Origin: Sphingobacteriales bacterium JAD_PAG50586_3
GTDB taxonomy: Bacteria > Bacteroidota > Bacteroidia > CAMBQF01
DNA: 64,000 bases
Reading direction: 5' to 3'
NCBI GenBank assembly: GCA_023213195.1
Contig: CP096135.1
Location: forward strand, 1,878,616-1,942,615
Shown: positions 10,398 to 22,118 of the stretch, piece after piece
How positions within the stretch are numbered: position 1 is the stretch's first letter
Layout: the number at the start of each line of letters is the position of its first letter
The notes under the pieces: generated by a model
Told to the model about the DNA's origin: nothing
The model's database searches: none
What the model saw: only the letters and a program-made list of their open reading frames with translations
Translations under genes and position numbers: made by a program

Positions 10398-11447
10398 CTA
10401 TTTAACTATAACGAAAATATCATCATCCCAATCTTCTTCACTAAAAAACTCTTGCAGATTAAGTTTTTTAGCACCTTTAGGTCGCTTATCAACTCTTGAC
10501 GGGGTAATTATTGTGCGGATTGTGGTTTCACTAATGGTATCGCCATATTTATCTGTAAAGTTATCTTGTATCAATCTTATTAAATCTTTTGGCTCAGCTT
10601 GCAATAAAGGCACACAATCTCTTTTTAGCTCAAAGGCCATTTGATAAAAAATATCTACTAAGGCATTTGTGTTGCCATGCCATTTTAGTTTAGTATTCTT
10701 ATTAAATTGCTTTGTAACTAAAGGATGACTGAGATTGGAAGGTTCTGAAATGACAATGTCCAATTCATTGGGGTATAGTTGTTCAATCGTTTTAAGTACT
10801 ATTTGTTGAGCTTCTAAGACTAATTCATTTCCCTTAGTGATTATTGGATTATCAATATTCTCCTGAACAAAATTCATATTATCATTAATCTGCTGAAGAG
10901 TGTCAGCTTTAAAATCTTTAATTAGTCCTCTTTTCTCATCTTGAGTTATACAACTTCTATAATATGTAGCAAGTTGATCAAGGGAATCTGAGCATGTATT
11001 TTCAATTACGATCTTTGCAACTTCAATTCTTAGATTTTCCAAGGTCCCATTACCACAACTTAGTTGTATAGTGTCTATAATAATAACATTATAACCCTCA
11101 AACTCTATCAAATGATAATCTTTAAGTAAATACCCTAGGTGCAGGTTTGCACAAATACGTTTAGCTAGGTCTTTACAAATATTCTTATTAAGACTAAATT
11201 GTTCGGGTCTAAGACTGTTTACTTTTATTTCTTCAGCTTCTTCTTTAGATGAATAAGGAAAAGTACCGATAACACGTGGATAAAACTCAACTATATTATT
11301 AGTTGAGTACTTTCTCATCTCATAGATATAAAATGTTCCTTTTCTGGATGTGTATCTGATTGCTTCAAATGCCTGATCTAGGTTTACATCTTCTTTGGTA
11401 AATACGTCAGTTTTAAGGACGTTTCCTACATGAATCTCAATTTTCAT
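10398..11447 (-). CDS. RteC-like protein of mobile-element type (function tentative)
   Basis: This 349-residue protein from the ATG at 11447 has no signal peptide. The N-terminal 220 residues match nothing I recognise. The C-terminal 120 residues (KLKWHGNTNALVDIFYQMAF, then KDLIRLIQDNFTDKYGD and RVDKRPKGAKKLNLQEFF) resemble the C-terminal domain of RteC, a regulator of excision in the CTnDOT family of conjugative transposons, where an LKW-G-ALIELIY motif precedes a wHTH. The very acidic end (EEDWDDDIF) is unusual. A 74-bp piece of this gene (11131-11204) recurs at 37010-37083. It is paired with the HTH gene at 9996. RteC kinship is inferred by pattern only. Confidence 0.5.
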   Translation of the reverse strand: MKIEIHVGNVLKTDVFTKEDVNLDQAFEAIRYTSRKGTFYIYEMRKYSTNNIVEFYPRVIGTFPYSSKEEAEEIKVNSLRPEQFSLNKNICKDLAKRICANLHLGYLLKDYHLIEFEGYNVIIIDTIQLSCGNGTLENLRIEVAKIVIENTCSDSLDQLATYYRSCITQDEKRGLIKDFKADTLQQINDNMNFVQENIDNPIITKGNELVLEAQQIVLKTIEQLYPNELDIVISEPSNLSHPLVTKQFNKNTKLKWHGNTNALVDIFYQMAFELKRDCVPLLQAEPKDLIRLIQDNFTDKYGDTISETTIRTIITPSRVDKRPKGAKKLNLQEFFSEEDWDDDIFVIVK

Positions 11448-11623
11448 AATGGTGCGCGTTTATGGATTTATAGTTAAAAAACTATACACGCACACTGAGC
11501 GGGGACATTTGTTCTACGAGAAAAGGTTGCGTTTTGTTAGTTAGTTTTAAGAGGGTAATAGTAACAGAGTTATTAACACAATACATAACTCCCAATGTTT
11601 TACCTATGTTTCACCTAAAAAAT

Positions 11624-11649
11624 AAAACCCCTGTAAATACAGGGGTTTT
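11624..11649 (-). terminator. Intrinsic terminator after cassette C
   Basis: An 11-bp perfect inverted repeat (AAAACCCCTGT / ACAGGGGTTTT) with a 4-base loop. On the minus strand it is followed by TTTTATTTTTTAGG, giving the T tract expected of a Rho-independent terminator for transcripts arriving from 12134. It also separates cassette C from the RteC-like gene. Confidence 0.75.
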
Positions 11650-12133
11650 AAAACCTAAAAGTACCCTGTGGGTATAGACTTATCGAACTTTATTACCGAT
11701 TTCCAAAGCCTGAATACGCTTATGGCCTTCTCCGCCCTTTCACCAATTCTTTTTACTAAATAAAAATCAACACTATGGAACAAGAAATCGAAACAGGATC
11801 ATAAACTATACATTCTGCGCAAATTATGGATATATGTTTATTGCCCATCACGATTTACAGCAATACGGCCCTAAAAAGAATGGCAAAAAGGATTATTGCA
11901 ATTACCTCCAGAAAAAATTGGTTAGCGAAAACTGTTTGGCCATGAAAGTTATGGAGTTAACTAAAGCATGAATCAGATTGTCCCGCTGGAATTAATATAC
12001 TTTATGTTGAAGCTTCAAAATCAAAAACTTATGATTTAAATTTCACTTTAGGTGAAACGCATGCGAAAAACCTAACATTAAATCCCGTTAGAGCCCAGTT
12101 GAGCTTCCATGAGTGATTTAAAGATAAAGAAAA
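11650..12133. other. Gene-poor stretch with short coding remnants
   Basis: No complete gene lies here. On the plus strand, a frame open to a stop at 11971 reads like protein (NYTFCANYGYMFIAHHDLQQ, then YGPKKNGKKDYCNYLQKKL) but has no credible start. Another ends at 12116 (YVEASKSKTYDLNFTLGE, then NPVRAQLSFHE). On the minus strand, about 11672-11760 reads ERAEKAISVFRLWKSVIKFD. I recognise none of these families. Together they look like pieces of decayed genes in a mobile-element scar. Confidence 0.35.
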
Positions 12134-13665
12134 TTACCTACCCACGACCAACTTCTCCCTACCTAAAAGCTTACTGGTAGAAGAATATACCACCAATTGG
12201 TAAATCCCATTGGGCATGTCTGAAATGCTGAAACTTTGCGTGCCGCCGGTAGTGATAGGAGCTATTTTAACTATTTGTCCCTGCATATTATAGACTTGCA
12301 AGATGCCTTTGTTATATAGTATGGGTAAATCTATACTAACATATTCCTCTGCCGGGTTGGGGTAAATAGATAACCTAAAATCATCATCATCTAACTCCTC
12401 AACACCATTTACGCAGCTTAAATCTATACAGCCATTGGCATCGGTTTTTAACAGCCACCCATCATCAAATCCTGTACCCCTTACTCGCCCAGCTAAAATA
12501 AATCCTCCATCAGGTGTTTCTTTTCCACTGGATAAAAAGCAATTGGTAGCAGTACCTTCATCATAGTTATAGTAACGCTTCCAAATAAGTTCACCAAATG
12601 AATTAGTCCTAATAAGTACACCTAAATCATTGTAGGTAGTATCATTACCATTAACTTCCATTTTATAACCCGTGCCGCCTCCTAGAATGTCCCCATTAGT
12701 AAGTTCCTGTACAAATAGCAATCCATTAAATCCAACAATATCAGTATTATAGGTTGTATCCCAAATGGTTGAACCATCAACCTTGCTTAATTTACCCAAA
12801 TATAAAAGCTGCTTAGGATTTGAGGTAACAGTAGCTTGATAAACGCATTTAGATCCACCAACAATTAAATTACCATCTGAGCATAGGCATAGACTTGGTG
12901 TATACTCATCACAAATATTATTTAAAAACTTAGGCCAAACCAATTCTCCATCCTGGTCTAACTTTAAAATCATCGTTCGTGAATATGTATTGCTCCACTG
13001 CCTATGTTGGCCGCCGACATAATAATTCCCATCACTTGAATTTATCGCAGCACTTAGCGAGGAAGTTGCCCCTGAATAATATGTTTTATTCCATAAAATG
13101 TTACCAAGGCTATCGTATTTTATTGCTCGTGAAATATTAGGTATACCATCACCGGTTAAACTACTTGAACCAACACCAAGTATTGACTTGTTTTCTGTTT
13201 GTAGAGCAGCATAACCCGTATCAAAAAAGCCCGAATCATACCTTTTTGTCCATAACGTGTCACCATTTAAGTTATAATTAACTAATAAAATATCACCAGT
13301 ATTTGGTGGATTGAAAGTTAGGCTATCATCATAACCAGTGAAAGTTATAAATTCGTTATTATATAAAATGCTTGAGTTGTGCCAAATAGAATAATACGAT
13401 GAGCCTTGGCGTTTGAGTTGCTTTCTTTTTATTATATCTCCATTCAGATTATGCCAAACAAAACTTAGCGTGTTTGAAAAAAAATTGAATCTGAGCGAAA
13501 TCCTAAGCATACATATCCAGTATCAGTAACTATAACGGTTCTATAAGAATCATCTAAATTATATTCACTGGTTTTGTTGAACCTTATTTGCCCAAATGAA
13601 TTTACAGCCATTATTAATAGTATAACGGCTGTAAAAAGCATCTTGTATCTTAATTGTTCTCTCAA
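12134..13665 (-). CDS. T9SS-secreted beta-propeller-like protein, cassette C third gene; one frame break
   Basis: The stop of the giant gene and a TTG start at 13665 overlap by 4 bp; an ATG at 13641 (MLFTAVILLIMAVNSFGQ) is an alternative start. A run of eight A on the plus strand (13477-13484) lacks one base. Restored, the gene encodes 510 residues. After the signal peptide come repeats of the type YNLNGDTLWTKRYDSG, YDSLGNILWNKTYYSG and NSFGELIWKRYYNYDEGTA, each ending in a W-K-Y strand, as in extracellular delta-60/SBBP-like propeller proteins. The last 80 residues (LSIYPNPAEEYVSIDLP ... MPNGIYQLVVY ... REKLVVGR) are a type A T9SS tail. It is probably surface-exposed or released; the ligand is unknown. 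Confidence 0.78.
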
Positions 13666-16600
13666 TTAACTATTAGTTTATCCGCACCTACAATAGTACT
13701 ACCATTTTTAAGGACCACAAAATACAATCCTTGCTGTAAGTTACTAATATCTATTTGAATTGTGCCTGTTACTCCAGATAAATTTTGAGAATATGTCTTA
13801 GCTCCAGTTAATGTATAAATTTCAATAAATGTTTGATTATTAGTTAATTTATTTAACTCATACTTAACATTGACAGTGCCTTGGGCTGGATTTGGGTAGA
13901 GTTTCATGAAATTCTCTTTTGGAGAAACCTGCTTAATTGGAGATGACACGTCTATATCTTGAGCAAGTCTAGGACTAACGATACTTGCATTTAACTGAAC
14001 TGTACATGTATCTACTCCAATTAGCATCAGAATATTACATGCTTGCATCCCTGACCAAAAAGCATTTGTATTTGACATAGTCTGAAGTCTTGCTATGCTG
14101 CTACTATCAAGATTATTCCATTTATAGCTATTTTTAATTGTACCTAGGCTATCGGCCTTTCTAACCAAATATTTATAATCACGATAATTTTTGAGTTCTA
14201 CACCTGATATTTTGTATCGGATTGGCAAACTATCCAAAACGTTCATGGCATAATTATCTTGTCCATTCTGTAAATAGCATGAAACCAACTTATACCCTGA
14301 CCATAAGGTATTTTCACCTCTTAAAATAGCAATTGAACTATCTAATCCATTATATGCAGTATCAGTAAGGTGCAGGTATATTAATTCCTCAATATTTGAT
14401 TTACGATCTGTGTTTAAAAAATTAATATTTGCAATTAGAGTATCCCTACCGGTAATATTTGCTTGTAAATCACCTATATCTTGTAATTGGCCTACATTAA
14501 ATGGTTTTATTTTTGTACTTAATGTGTCCACTAGCCTTTGATATCTGCTACCATGAGGGTTTACGGTTAAAATATCCACAATATCAGCATTGTCAAATGC
14601 ATTCAAAGAAGCTGCATGTAAAAGACTTTCATTACTTAAGTAGGGTGATAGTGAAAGTAAATAAGTACGTAAAGAAGCCTTTGAAGCCGTACTAGTTGTA
14701 TCTATTCTATTAATTAATGAACCTGTGTTTCCATTGTCTGTTAGACTATTATGTATGGTGAGTCGTGGAAATAGGTTACTTGCATTATTAGCAATTCGTA
14801 GTTTAATAGTAGGTTTAGTTTCATTAATAAATGACAAACAACTACCAACAGTATAGTCAATCTCAGTATCAACTAGTGTAATGACTCCGATTTTATCTAA
14901 TGGTTTTACAAATGCATTAGAGGTAGAATCATGATGAAAATAATTAATAGGGCCGCCATTATTGATAAAATCAACCTCAGTACTTAAACTATATCGACTA
15001 AACACATTACCCGCCACGCTTTCAGTATTAATATCCGAGCCTTGGTTTTCAGCTATGCCTTGATCAACTGTATCTGTAGCCTCTACAAATATATCATACC
15101 CATTTTTGTTATTACTATTACATTTAAACAATAATCCATTGCTTACTGCGGGGCCTCTATTATCACCTTCAGAGTAACTAGCAAATCCTAAGCTGTCAAA
15201 ATTATTTAACCTAATTTCATTATCAAAATCGCCACTATTTACAACTGCTACCCCAAATGTATTTGGCCCAGAGACATTGCCTAACCTTGTAAAATTATTT
15301 TCTGTCACAACATACCCAGTATTTCCAAAAAGAGCAACTCCAGCAGCAATAAAATCATACAAACTATCTGTGCGCATAAAAAAGTCGTTTTCTGTTATGC
15401 GTATTGTGTTCCCTCCAAAAGCAACTGTACCAAATAAATTATTTTGGAATTTACTCTTCGTAACTTTACCACTAAACGGAATATCTAGGGTGTTTCTTAC
15501 CATTACTCCTTTAGCCAGTCCGGAAAATTTGTTCTGAACAACATTAGTGCAACCTAAGTTTTGACAATAATTCTTCACTGTAAATAAATCTCCGTCTAAA
15601 ACATTTACTCCTAAACCCCCTTCTGATACAAATGTGTTCTGATTTCTAATATTTGCATATGTATTACCAGAAAGAATGATACCCCTAACATCAAAGATTC
15701 CTATAAATTCATAGAATTTTTTTCAACATTTGGCCAATTATAATTGGTTTCGAAATTGCTATTTCTGATATAACTCCTGTTATATGGCTCCGGACTGCTA
15801 GCAGTGCTATGGTAAGAGAGTATATTTATCCCTTGTACATTATTTATAAAATAAGCACTATCTATTCTTACAATTCCACCCGTATATGCCCAGTTCAATG
15901 AGCCATTAGAATTTCGTCTTATTGTTGAAATTCCTGTTAGAGCATTTTCAATTCTACCTCCATTTTTAACTTCAATAATTCCTTGTTTTTGTGGGGAAGC
16001 AGTTTGTGATGCAGTCCTATCTCCCCAAACTTCAATACCTTTCCAAAATTGGTAACACCCATTTGTAAATGTTCCCCCATCAATTATAAGTTTGCCAGCA
16101 TTTTGTAATCCCAAAGAATCATTTTTAATAATAACACGCGTATGTTTTGCCATGTTTACTGTACACTTTACTATTAATGTAACTCCCGGATCAATAATCA
16201 GATCACCGTCAAATGCTCTTGTATTTAACCAAGTTTGATTTGAACTTACGTGAAAGGGATCTCCTCCGCCAACGCTGCAACCAGTATAAATCAGACCGTC
16301 TTGATAATTTGTTACCACTTCATATAACTTGTTTATCTGTAATGGAGACAAATAGTTTCTACAATTACTTTGCCCCATAATATTGTTTGATATTGTTGAA
16401 GTGTTACAATCCCCACTTTCACAATCAGGGTGAAATGTATCCCAGTAAGTATCTTGCCAACTGCAAATACCATCAACATTATCTGAAGGGTGCGGTAGTC
16501 CAATAGTATGTCCTATTTCATGTTTTAATAAAGATCTTAATCCAGGTGCGGTTGGTAATGATGAATTAAAATTATTCATTTCTAGAAAGTTAGGTTTCCC

Positions 16601-19600
16601 GTAACCACCAGTTTTATCTGTGATATAATCAACTCCATTAAAATATAGATGAACAAATGATTTGTCTGAAAAATATTTATGCTTTATTTTGTCAAATTGC
16701 CAAGCTGTGCCTACTGGGGCAATATTTTTTTCTACATACCATGTATAAACAATTGCAGTGTTTGAGATATTAGATATAGGCTCATTGACTTTTACATAAG
16801 TCAATCCTCCTGTCAATGTTCCTGAACCATATACACTATCAATACTAAATTTTACAGATGTATTATTAAAGTAATTGATCAGTATGCTATCTGTTGGAAT
16901 TCCAAGCTCAATTTTACCTTTTCCATTTCTAAAATATCCTTCAAAATTCACATCAAAATCACCTCTGATTTCTGGTTTAAAACCTTTTAATACAAAAACT
17001 CTTTGAACAGTATCAACAGAAATAATCTTTTGGCCATAGTTGTATGCTATTCTGTAATTCGCGGCAGATGGTGGAAGATTTAGATCGCCACTAATTTTAA
17101 CCTTTGATTTATTGTTTTGAAATGGTGTAACTGTATCTATTAATAAGTCATATTCTGTAAAATCATCGAAATTTATTAGTTTTACTTGATTTGTACTACT
17201 AATTTGATTTAGGTAATAATCACGAAATCTCGTCTGTGGAATTACTATATAATTTGAATCATTATCAATATAGTTACTAGTAATACTTATTGATGGTTTA
17301 TAAAATTTCACCCTTCTAGAAGAACCTTTCCATGCTTCAGTATCTTGGTGAAAATTAATTTCACCAATAACATTAAACCGAATTTTAGAATCAATAATTG
17401 TTGGAATAGTAATATTTGTATCTACAAGAAGAGTCGGGGATTGTAAATTAGAATAGACATCATTTAACTCATTTACAATATTCCTAATATAGGAGGAATC
17501 TGATAATGAGAAGTCTCCTGTTGTGTCATCCTTTTGAAAAACATGGACTTTTAATCTATAAGTTCTTTCATTTAAGATACCATTTTCTAAGTCTTGTAAA
17601 TAATTAATACATCCTACAGGACTATATGTAGTTTGAAAGGTTATATTAGGTGTCCAACACTCTAAGTCTTCATTCGAACTAGATGTACTATATAATACAG
17701 AAATATCTAATGTGTCAACATCAAAACAACCATTTGCATCTGTAACTTTAAATACGACAGCATCTTCAGATTCTATATATATTCTTGGTCTTTTTATATT
17801 TATGGAATCTATAAAATTAACCGCTGTCCATAAATAAGAATAGGGGGCAGTCCCGCTGTAACCAGCAGTCGAGGTACCTAAAATAAAGTTCTCCGAGTAC
17901 GTTATTGTTGTATCATTCCCTGCTTCTGCTATTGGTTTTGGGTAAACAGTTAGAGTTTGGTTTGCGGTTCCTTTACAACCGCTTGTATCTCGCACAATAA
18001 CTGTATGGATTCCGTTTGCTCCTGATACTATTGCTTGACTGGTGGCGCCCGTACTCCAGTTATAATATTTAGAACTGTTGGCTGTTAAAGTTACATCACC
18101 ACCAGGGCAAAACGAGGTAGCCCCTGTTGGTGTAATACTAGCAGCATAGCTACAAGTTTTATTTGAAATAGTATAGTAGCCTTGTGTTGCTTGCGTACCA
18201 TTAGTTCTTACTGTTCCAGCAGTATTGTTACCTGTACTTGCACCATTACCCTCATTTACCCACTGGCTTCCAGTCCAGCGAGCTACGCGCATGTTGGCAG
18301 GCTTTGCAGCATTACAACTGGTGCTTTTCCATCCAAAAGTAATATATGGACTAGTAGCTGTTCCTGAAATTTGAACTACCCTCCAATATTCACAGTACGA
18401 TAAATTAGCCACACTTGTATCTGCACTGCTTCCTAACAATTGCCCTTGTCCAAAGTACCTAAAGAAAAAATCAGACTTGGACCCTACAGATGGGGCATTT
18501 ATAGTTACAGGTTGATAAACCGAACCACTCCCGATAGGTAATGTATAATTTGTTGCAGCATAAGTAATCCTAAATGTTAAGGCTGCATCTATATAACTGG
18601 TAGAAGAGCCCCCACTTGGCGCAGCCCCACCTAATTTCAATGTGTCGGTTGGAGAGTTAGCTATAATTTTACCTGATGTAAGAGTTATAGCGTCAGCTCC
18701 AAGATTATTATAAATGGTAAGATTATTACTTGCTTTATTTATGACAATTGTTTCTGTCCGAATAGCACCTGTTCCCGATTTAGATATGGATTGAGAATTT
18801 GTTCCAGAAAAAGTTATAGAACCCCCAAAGGAAATGTTGTTATTGTTTGTGGCAATAAACAGATTACCCTTATAAGTTGCAGTAGTTCCCGATGCAATTA
18901 AACCGGTAGAGGCTAAACGATACTCAACGCCGCTATTATAAGTGTCTGATAATGTATTTGTTAGTTTTACAAAACCTGAATTATTTACATATATCTTTAA
19001 AGTATCATTAAATGTATTATTACCAACGCAAAAGTTAGAAGATGTACCTGTTTTAGTGAATGTAGCCTTACCGTTACAAGTTGTATTTGCAATAGTTACA
19101 TTAGCCGAAGATGTTGTGATATTGCCATTCCAGGTTACAAGCCCTGATGCATCGGTTCCACCAATAGCTAGCGTAGTTGTTGTGCCTGTTAATGTAATAT
19201 TTTGCGCAGTGCTTCCTGTTTGGGTAAACCTGCGTAAACCTAGTGTTCCATTTGAAAAACCATTAGCTCCAACACTTATTATTTTTCCAGAGGCTAATGT
19301 ACCTGTTCCGGTACTAGTGCTACCAAAATAAATGCCACCGCTGCCTGTATTACTAACAAAAACGTGTCCATTAAAAGCATCGTTAGATGTACTATTGTGC
19401 ATAAGCCATTGGCCAGCAGATTGTCTTAAATCCAGCGTATCATTAAATGTGTTTCCGCCTGAGCAAATTGCATCACCCGAACCACTCTTGGTGGCAATTA
19501 CCTTTTACTAAACGTTGCTCCATTAAATTTTATAATAGGGGCAGAAACAGTAAGTTTACCTGCCCAAGTATTACCGCTACCAAATTCTAGAATGGTAGTT

Positions 19601-20328
19601 GTTCCTGTAAGAGTTAAGGTTTGGGCTGTGGTTCCCAGTTGCTCAAATGCGGTAAACTTTAATGTCCCCGCAGCCCATCCTCCGCTACCTATTGTAATTG
19701 TTTTTCCGGAAGCAAGCTGATTTCCAGTTCCGCCAAAACCTAATATACCGCTACCGGTAGTACTAACTTGTACATTGTTGTTGTATGCATTTTTTGTTCC
19801 CCCGCTTGGGTTTAATGCTATTTCACCGGCGTTTACTCTTAAATCCAGCGTGCCGTTAAATGTATTTGCACCTGTACTTGTATTGGTGCCACTTGCTGTT
19901 TTTGTTGCTGTAACATTGCCATTGAAAATAGAGCCGTTGAAATTGATATTTTGAGCACTGACTGTAACAACAGAGCCAAAAGTTGTACCCGAAAAAGTGG
20001 TGGTAGTATTACTGAAACTTATAATGCCACTATTGACTGTTCCAGCACTAAGACTTGTTGTGCCTGTAATAGTTAAAGTAAAGCCATTTAAATTTACTGT
20101 GCCGCCACTTACGGTTATATTTTTAACAGACCGGTTAGCATCAAGTAGGGGTGTGCCACTCGTAATAACAATATGATCTATAGAAGCGGGAACACCCGAA
20201 GGGCTCCAATTGGATGCTGTACCCCATGCACTAGTTATACCAACCCATGTTTTTGTTGTTTGCGCATTTAGATTAGTGTATGTACCCAATAAGGCAATAA
20301 AACTAATAAGGCAGATTAGCTTTTTCAT
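13662..20328 (-). CDS. Giant T9SS-secreted protein, cassette C, with M43-type zinc metalloprotease and beta-helix; two frame breaks
   Basis: Restoring one base at 19503-19506 (T4) and one at 15717-15723 (T7) gives one protein of 2222 residues starting MKKLICLISFIALLGTYTNL. Rough domains: N-terminal module with SNWSPSGVP (25-620); conserved CEYWRV...SCN...MRVARW domain (630-720); two Ig-like domains (720-880); a metzincin-type protease whose HEIGHTIGLPH motif (HExxHxxGxxH) is near residue 1266 and whose NNIMG Met-turn is near 1315, as in pappalysin/cytophagalysin M43 peptidases; parallel beta-helix (1390-1800); helical part; type A T9SS tail (MKLYPNPAQGTVNVKYE ... DKLIVN). The zinc ligands and catalytic Glu are intact, so proteolysis is likely. 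Substrate unknown. Confidence 0.83.
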
Positions 20329-20349
20329 AAATATATTTAGTTTGGTTCG

Positions 20350-20790
20350 TTAGTATTGTATTGAAAAGTATAATGGCGAACTATAAGAACCATCTTCAAG
20401 ATGTAACTTTACAGATGCAAAGTAAGCCTGGGTGACTGGAAATAATCCCAACCCTATATTTAGAAGATTGCCTTGTCTGCTATATGAAGTCCCATCTGTA
20501 AATATTCCTTCAGTAGAAAAGTTGAAGCTTTTAGATAGTAAATTTGATGTGCCGTCAGTACTACCTAATATTACCTCTACTGAACTGATATTGTCTACAT
20601 CTACCAAATCTACAAGCATATTAGCTTTATGGTGCGTTAATAAAAGAGGTATCGTATCGTTATCTATAAATGTCAAAGTGTCTTTATGGATAGATTCTAC
20701 TGTGATATCCATATGTTTGATTGGATTCATTTGGGCTTGGGCACTCAAAAATAATGTTAGCCCGGCAAGTAGGGAGATTAGTTTTCTCAT
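20350..20790 (-). CDS. Small exported protein of cassette C
   Basis: An intact gene for 146 residues with signal peptide MRKLISLLAGLTLFLSAQAQ. It is the longest of the four small paralogues. It shares the central motif VILGSTDGTSNLLSKSFNFS followed by EGIFTDGTSYSRQGNLLNI and a C-terminal PLYFSIQY strand. The leader is nearly identical in DNA to those at 28511 and 36513. It lies 21 bp upstream of the giant gene and downstream of a conserved regulatory region, so both are probably co-transcribed. There is no membrane segment after cleavage, no lipobox and no sorting tail. It matches no family I can name; the mature protein should be periplasmic unless carried out by its partner. Confidence 0.85.
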   Translation of the reverse strand: MRKLISLLAGLTLFLSAQAQMNPIKHMDITVESIHKDTLTFIDNDTIPLLLTHHKANMLVDLVDVDNISSVEVILGSTDGTSNLLSKSFNFSTEGIFTDGTSYSRQGNLLNIGLGLFPVTQAYFASVKLHLEDGSYSSPLYFSIQY

Positions 20791-20970
20791 GATTGATTAG
20801 TTTAGGATATTAATTTCCAAAACAAATCAATAACCTCCAAATTATTTTCTGTTTATTTACGATTAATTCACATTAAGTGTAAATATTTTTTCGATTTTAA
20901 TTATTTCTTACACCTTTATGTAAATAGTTGGTAGCTTTTCATATTAAAGTTACACCATTAAGAAAAGAGT
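20791..20970 (-). promoter_or_regulatory. Conserved upstream region of cassette C
   Basis: This region closely resembles those before the small genes at 28511 and 36513. Shared parts: a degenerate TTTRGRA-N7-TTCCAAA dyad just before the start; the block GTTATTGATTTG on the minus strand, which resembles a -7 element; the dyad-like TTACACCTTTATGTAA at 20908-20923; and the block CATATTAAAGTTACACCATT (20940-20959). It fills the roughly 300-bp gap to the stop of the preceding gene; nothing else is visible there. Confidence 0.6.
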
Positions 20971-21089
20971 TATGATAAGATTATGCTATTATTATAACAA
21001 ACTTTGAAGGAGTGTTTCTCAACATTCCTCAAAAAAGGATCGGGAAAAAGCATCTTTATTATTCTGTTTATTTGGTATTATTTAATTGA

Positions 21090-22118
21090 TCACCTAGCCA
21101 CCACCACTCTGTGCCTACCAATAACCTTATCCTCATTTTGGAAAACAAAGATATACACACCATTACCAAGCTCTGAAATGGGTATTAGTTGGCTTGTAGT
21201 TATGAGCTTTTGAGCAATTAATTGCCCAGTTAGATTGTAGATATCTAGGATGGCTTGGTTATAACTTGGAGGTAATTTTATTGTTACAAGATCTTGAGCA
21301 GGGTTTGGGAACACTTTTATTTTATTACCCATTTCATTCTCATCCACACCCACGCTTGTAGCTCTGACTAAAGAAACATCATCGATTAGATAATATGTAT
21401 TTTCAAAATACCCTTGAGGTGAGTTATAATGAATACTATCAATATCATTATCTGTATCAAAATTTCCTATGCATAAAAAAGCCTCACCACCATTAGCCTT
21501 GAAAGTAAAATTAAGTTCTTTCCAACTGCCTGGATTGTACACAATACTGTCTTGATGATTTTTTAAGATTATAGATGAATCAGGCAAATCTATAACGCAA
21601 GCTAAATACTGATGTATTGAATCTTTACTTAATACAACCCCGATATTTGACAAGGCTACAGAATTATATCGCAAAGCAAAGCTTACACTCATTTTATAAT
21701 TATAGATACTATCCTTAATTAAAGGAGAGGCCAATTTTACAGTTAGGTATTCTCTACTATCACAATCAGTAAACCCGGCAGGATTATAAAAAAATATTCC
21801 AGCATAAGCACTGCCATTCTTAGCATTTAAAAAACCACAAAAATTTTGAGGAACCCCAACATTAGAAGGATTGGCGCATGAATTGTAATAGTCTGGAGTA
21901 GGGATGTACGGTATACTATCTGTAGGATTATACCAATCAGACACAAAACCTTCATAATCATTTGAAGAAACAGGACAAGTTACATAGCTTTCAAAGCTTC
22001 CGTTAGGGATAAGATTAGGCTGAGCAACAGTATTAATACAAATTAACAAAGAGGGGACAATGAGTCCCCTCTTTGTTAAATAATCAATTAACTTACTTAT
22101 ATATGACAATTTTGCCAT
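21090..22118 (-). CDS. Secreted NPSFE-type protein with type A T9SS tail, cassette B third gene
   Basis: A frame of 342 residues. Its 5' end overlaps the giant gene by 26 bp, so starting at 22118 implies translation coupling. The hydrophobic signal segment KRGLIVPSLLICINTVAQ is partly encoded by a strong hairpin (22045-22077), and a shorter start is possible. The mature part begins PNLIPNGSFESYVTCPVSSN and contains the TPDYYNSCANPS and YYLIDDVSL blocks typical of this extracellular jelly-roll-like family. The end (KVFPNPAQDLVTIKLPP ... LGNGVYIFVF ... RHRVVVAR) is a type A sorting domain. It is a paralogue of 1109-2043, whose lost tail matches this one. The ligand is unknown. Confidence 0.82.
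   Translation of the reverse strand: MAKLSYISKLIDYLTKRGLIVPSLLICINTVAQPNLIPNGSFESYVTCPVSSNDYEGFVSDWYNPTDSIPYIPTPDYYNSCANPSNVGVPQNFCGFLNAKNGSAYAGIFFYNPAGFTDCDSREYLTVKLASPLIKDSIYNYKMSVSFALRYNSVALSNIGVVLSKDSIHQYLACVIDLPDSSIILKNHQDSIVYNPGSWKELNFTFKANGGEAFLCIGNFDTDNDIDSIHYNSPQGYFENTYYLIDDVSLVRATSVGVDENEMGNKIKVFPNPAQDLVTIKLPPSYNQAILDIYNLTGQLIAQKLITTSQLIPISELGNGVYIFVFQNEDKVIGRHRVVVAR
22045..22077 (-). terminator. Strong hairpin just after the giant gene of cassette B
   Basis: A perfect 14-bp inverted repeat (AACAAAGAGGGGAC / GTCCCCTCTTTGTT) with a 5-base loop, starting 16 bp after the giant stop at 22093. It lies inside the 5' part of the next reading frame and encodes part of that protein's signal segment. 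The run after the stem on the minus strand is only weakly T-rich (AATTTGT), so it may be a leaky terminator or attenuator. Confidence 0.6.

Noticed and set aside
11660..11770. Possible tRNA or structured RNA
   Set aside because: I could not fold an acceptor stem with three arms or find a T-loop GTTCGA context with matching stems; only the terminator at 11624 is a clear structure.
22093..22118. Overlap of giant and cargo genes as assembly error
   Set aside because: Similar overlaps or abutments occur in all four cassettes and both frames make family sense up to their ends.
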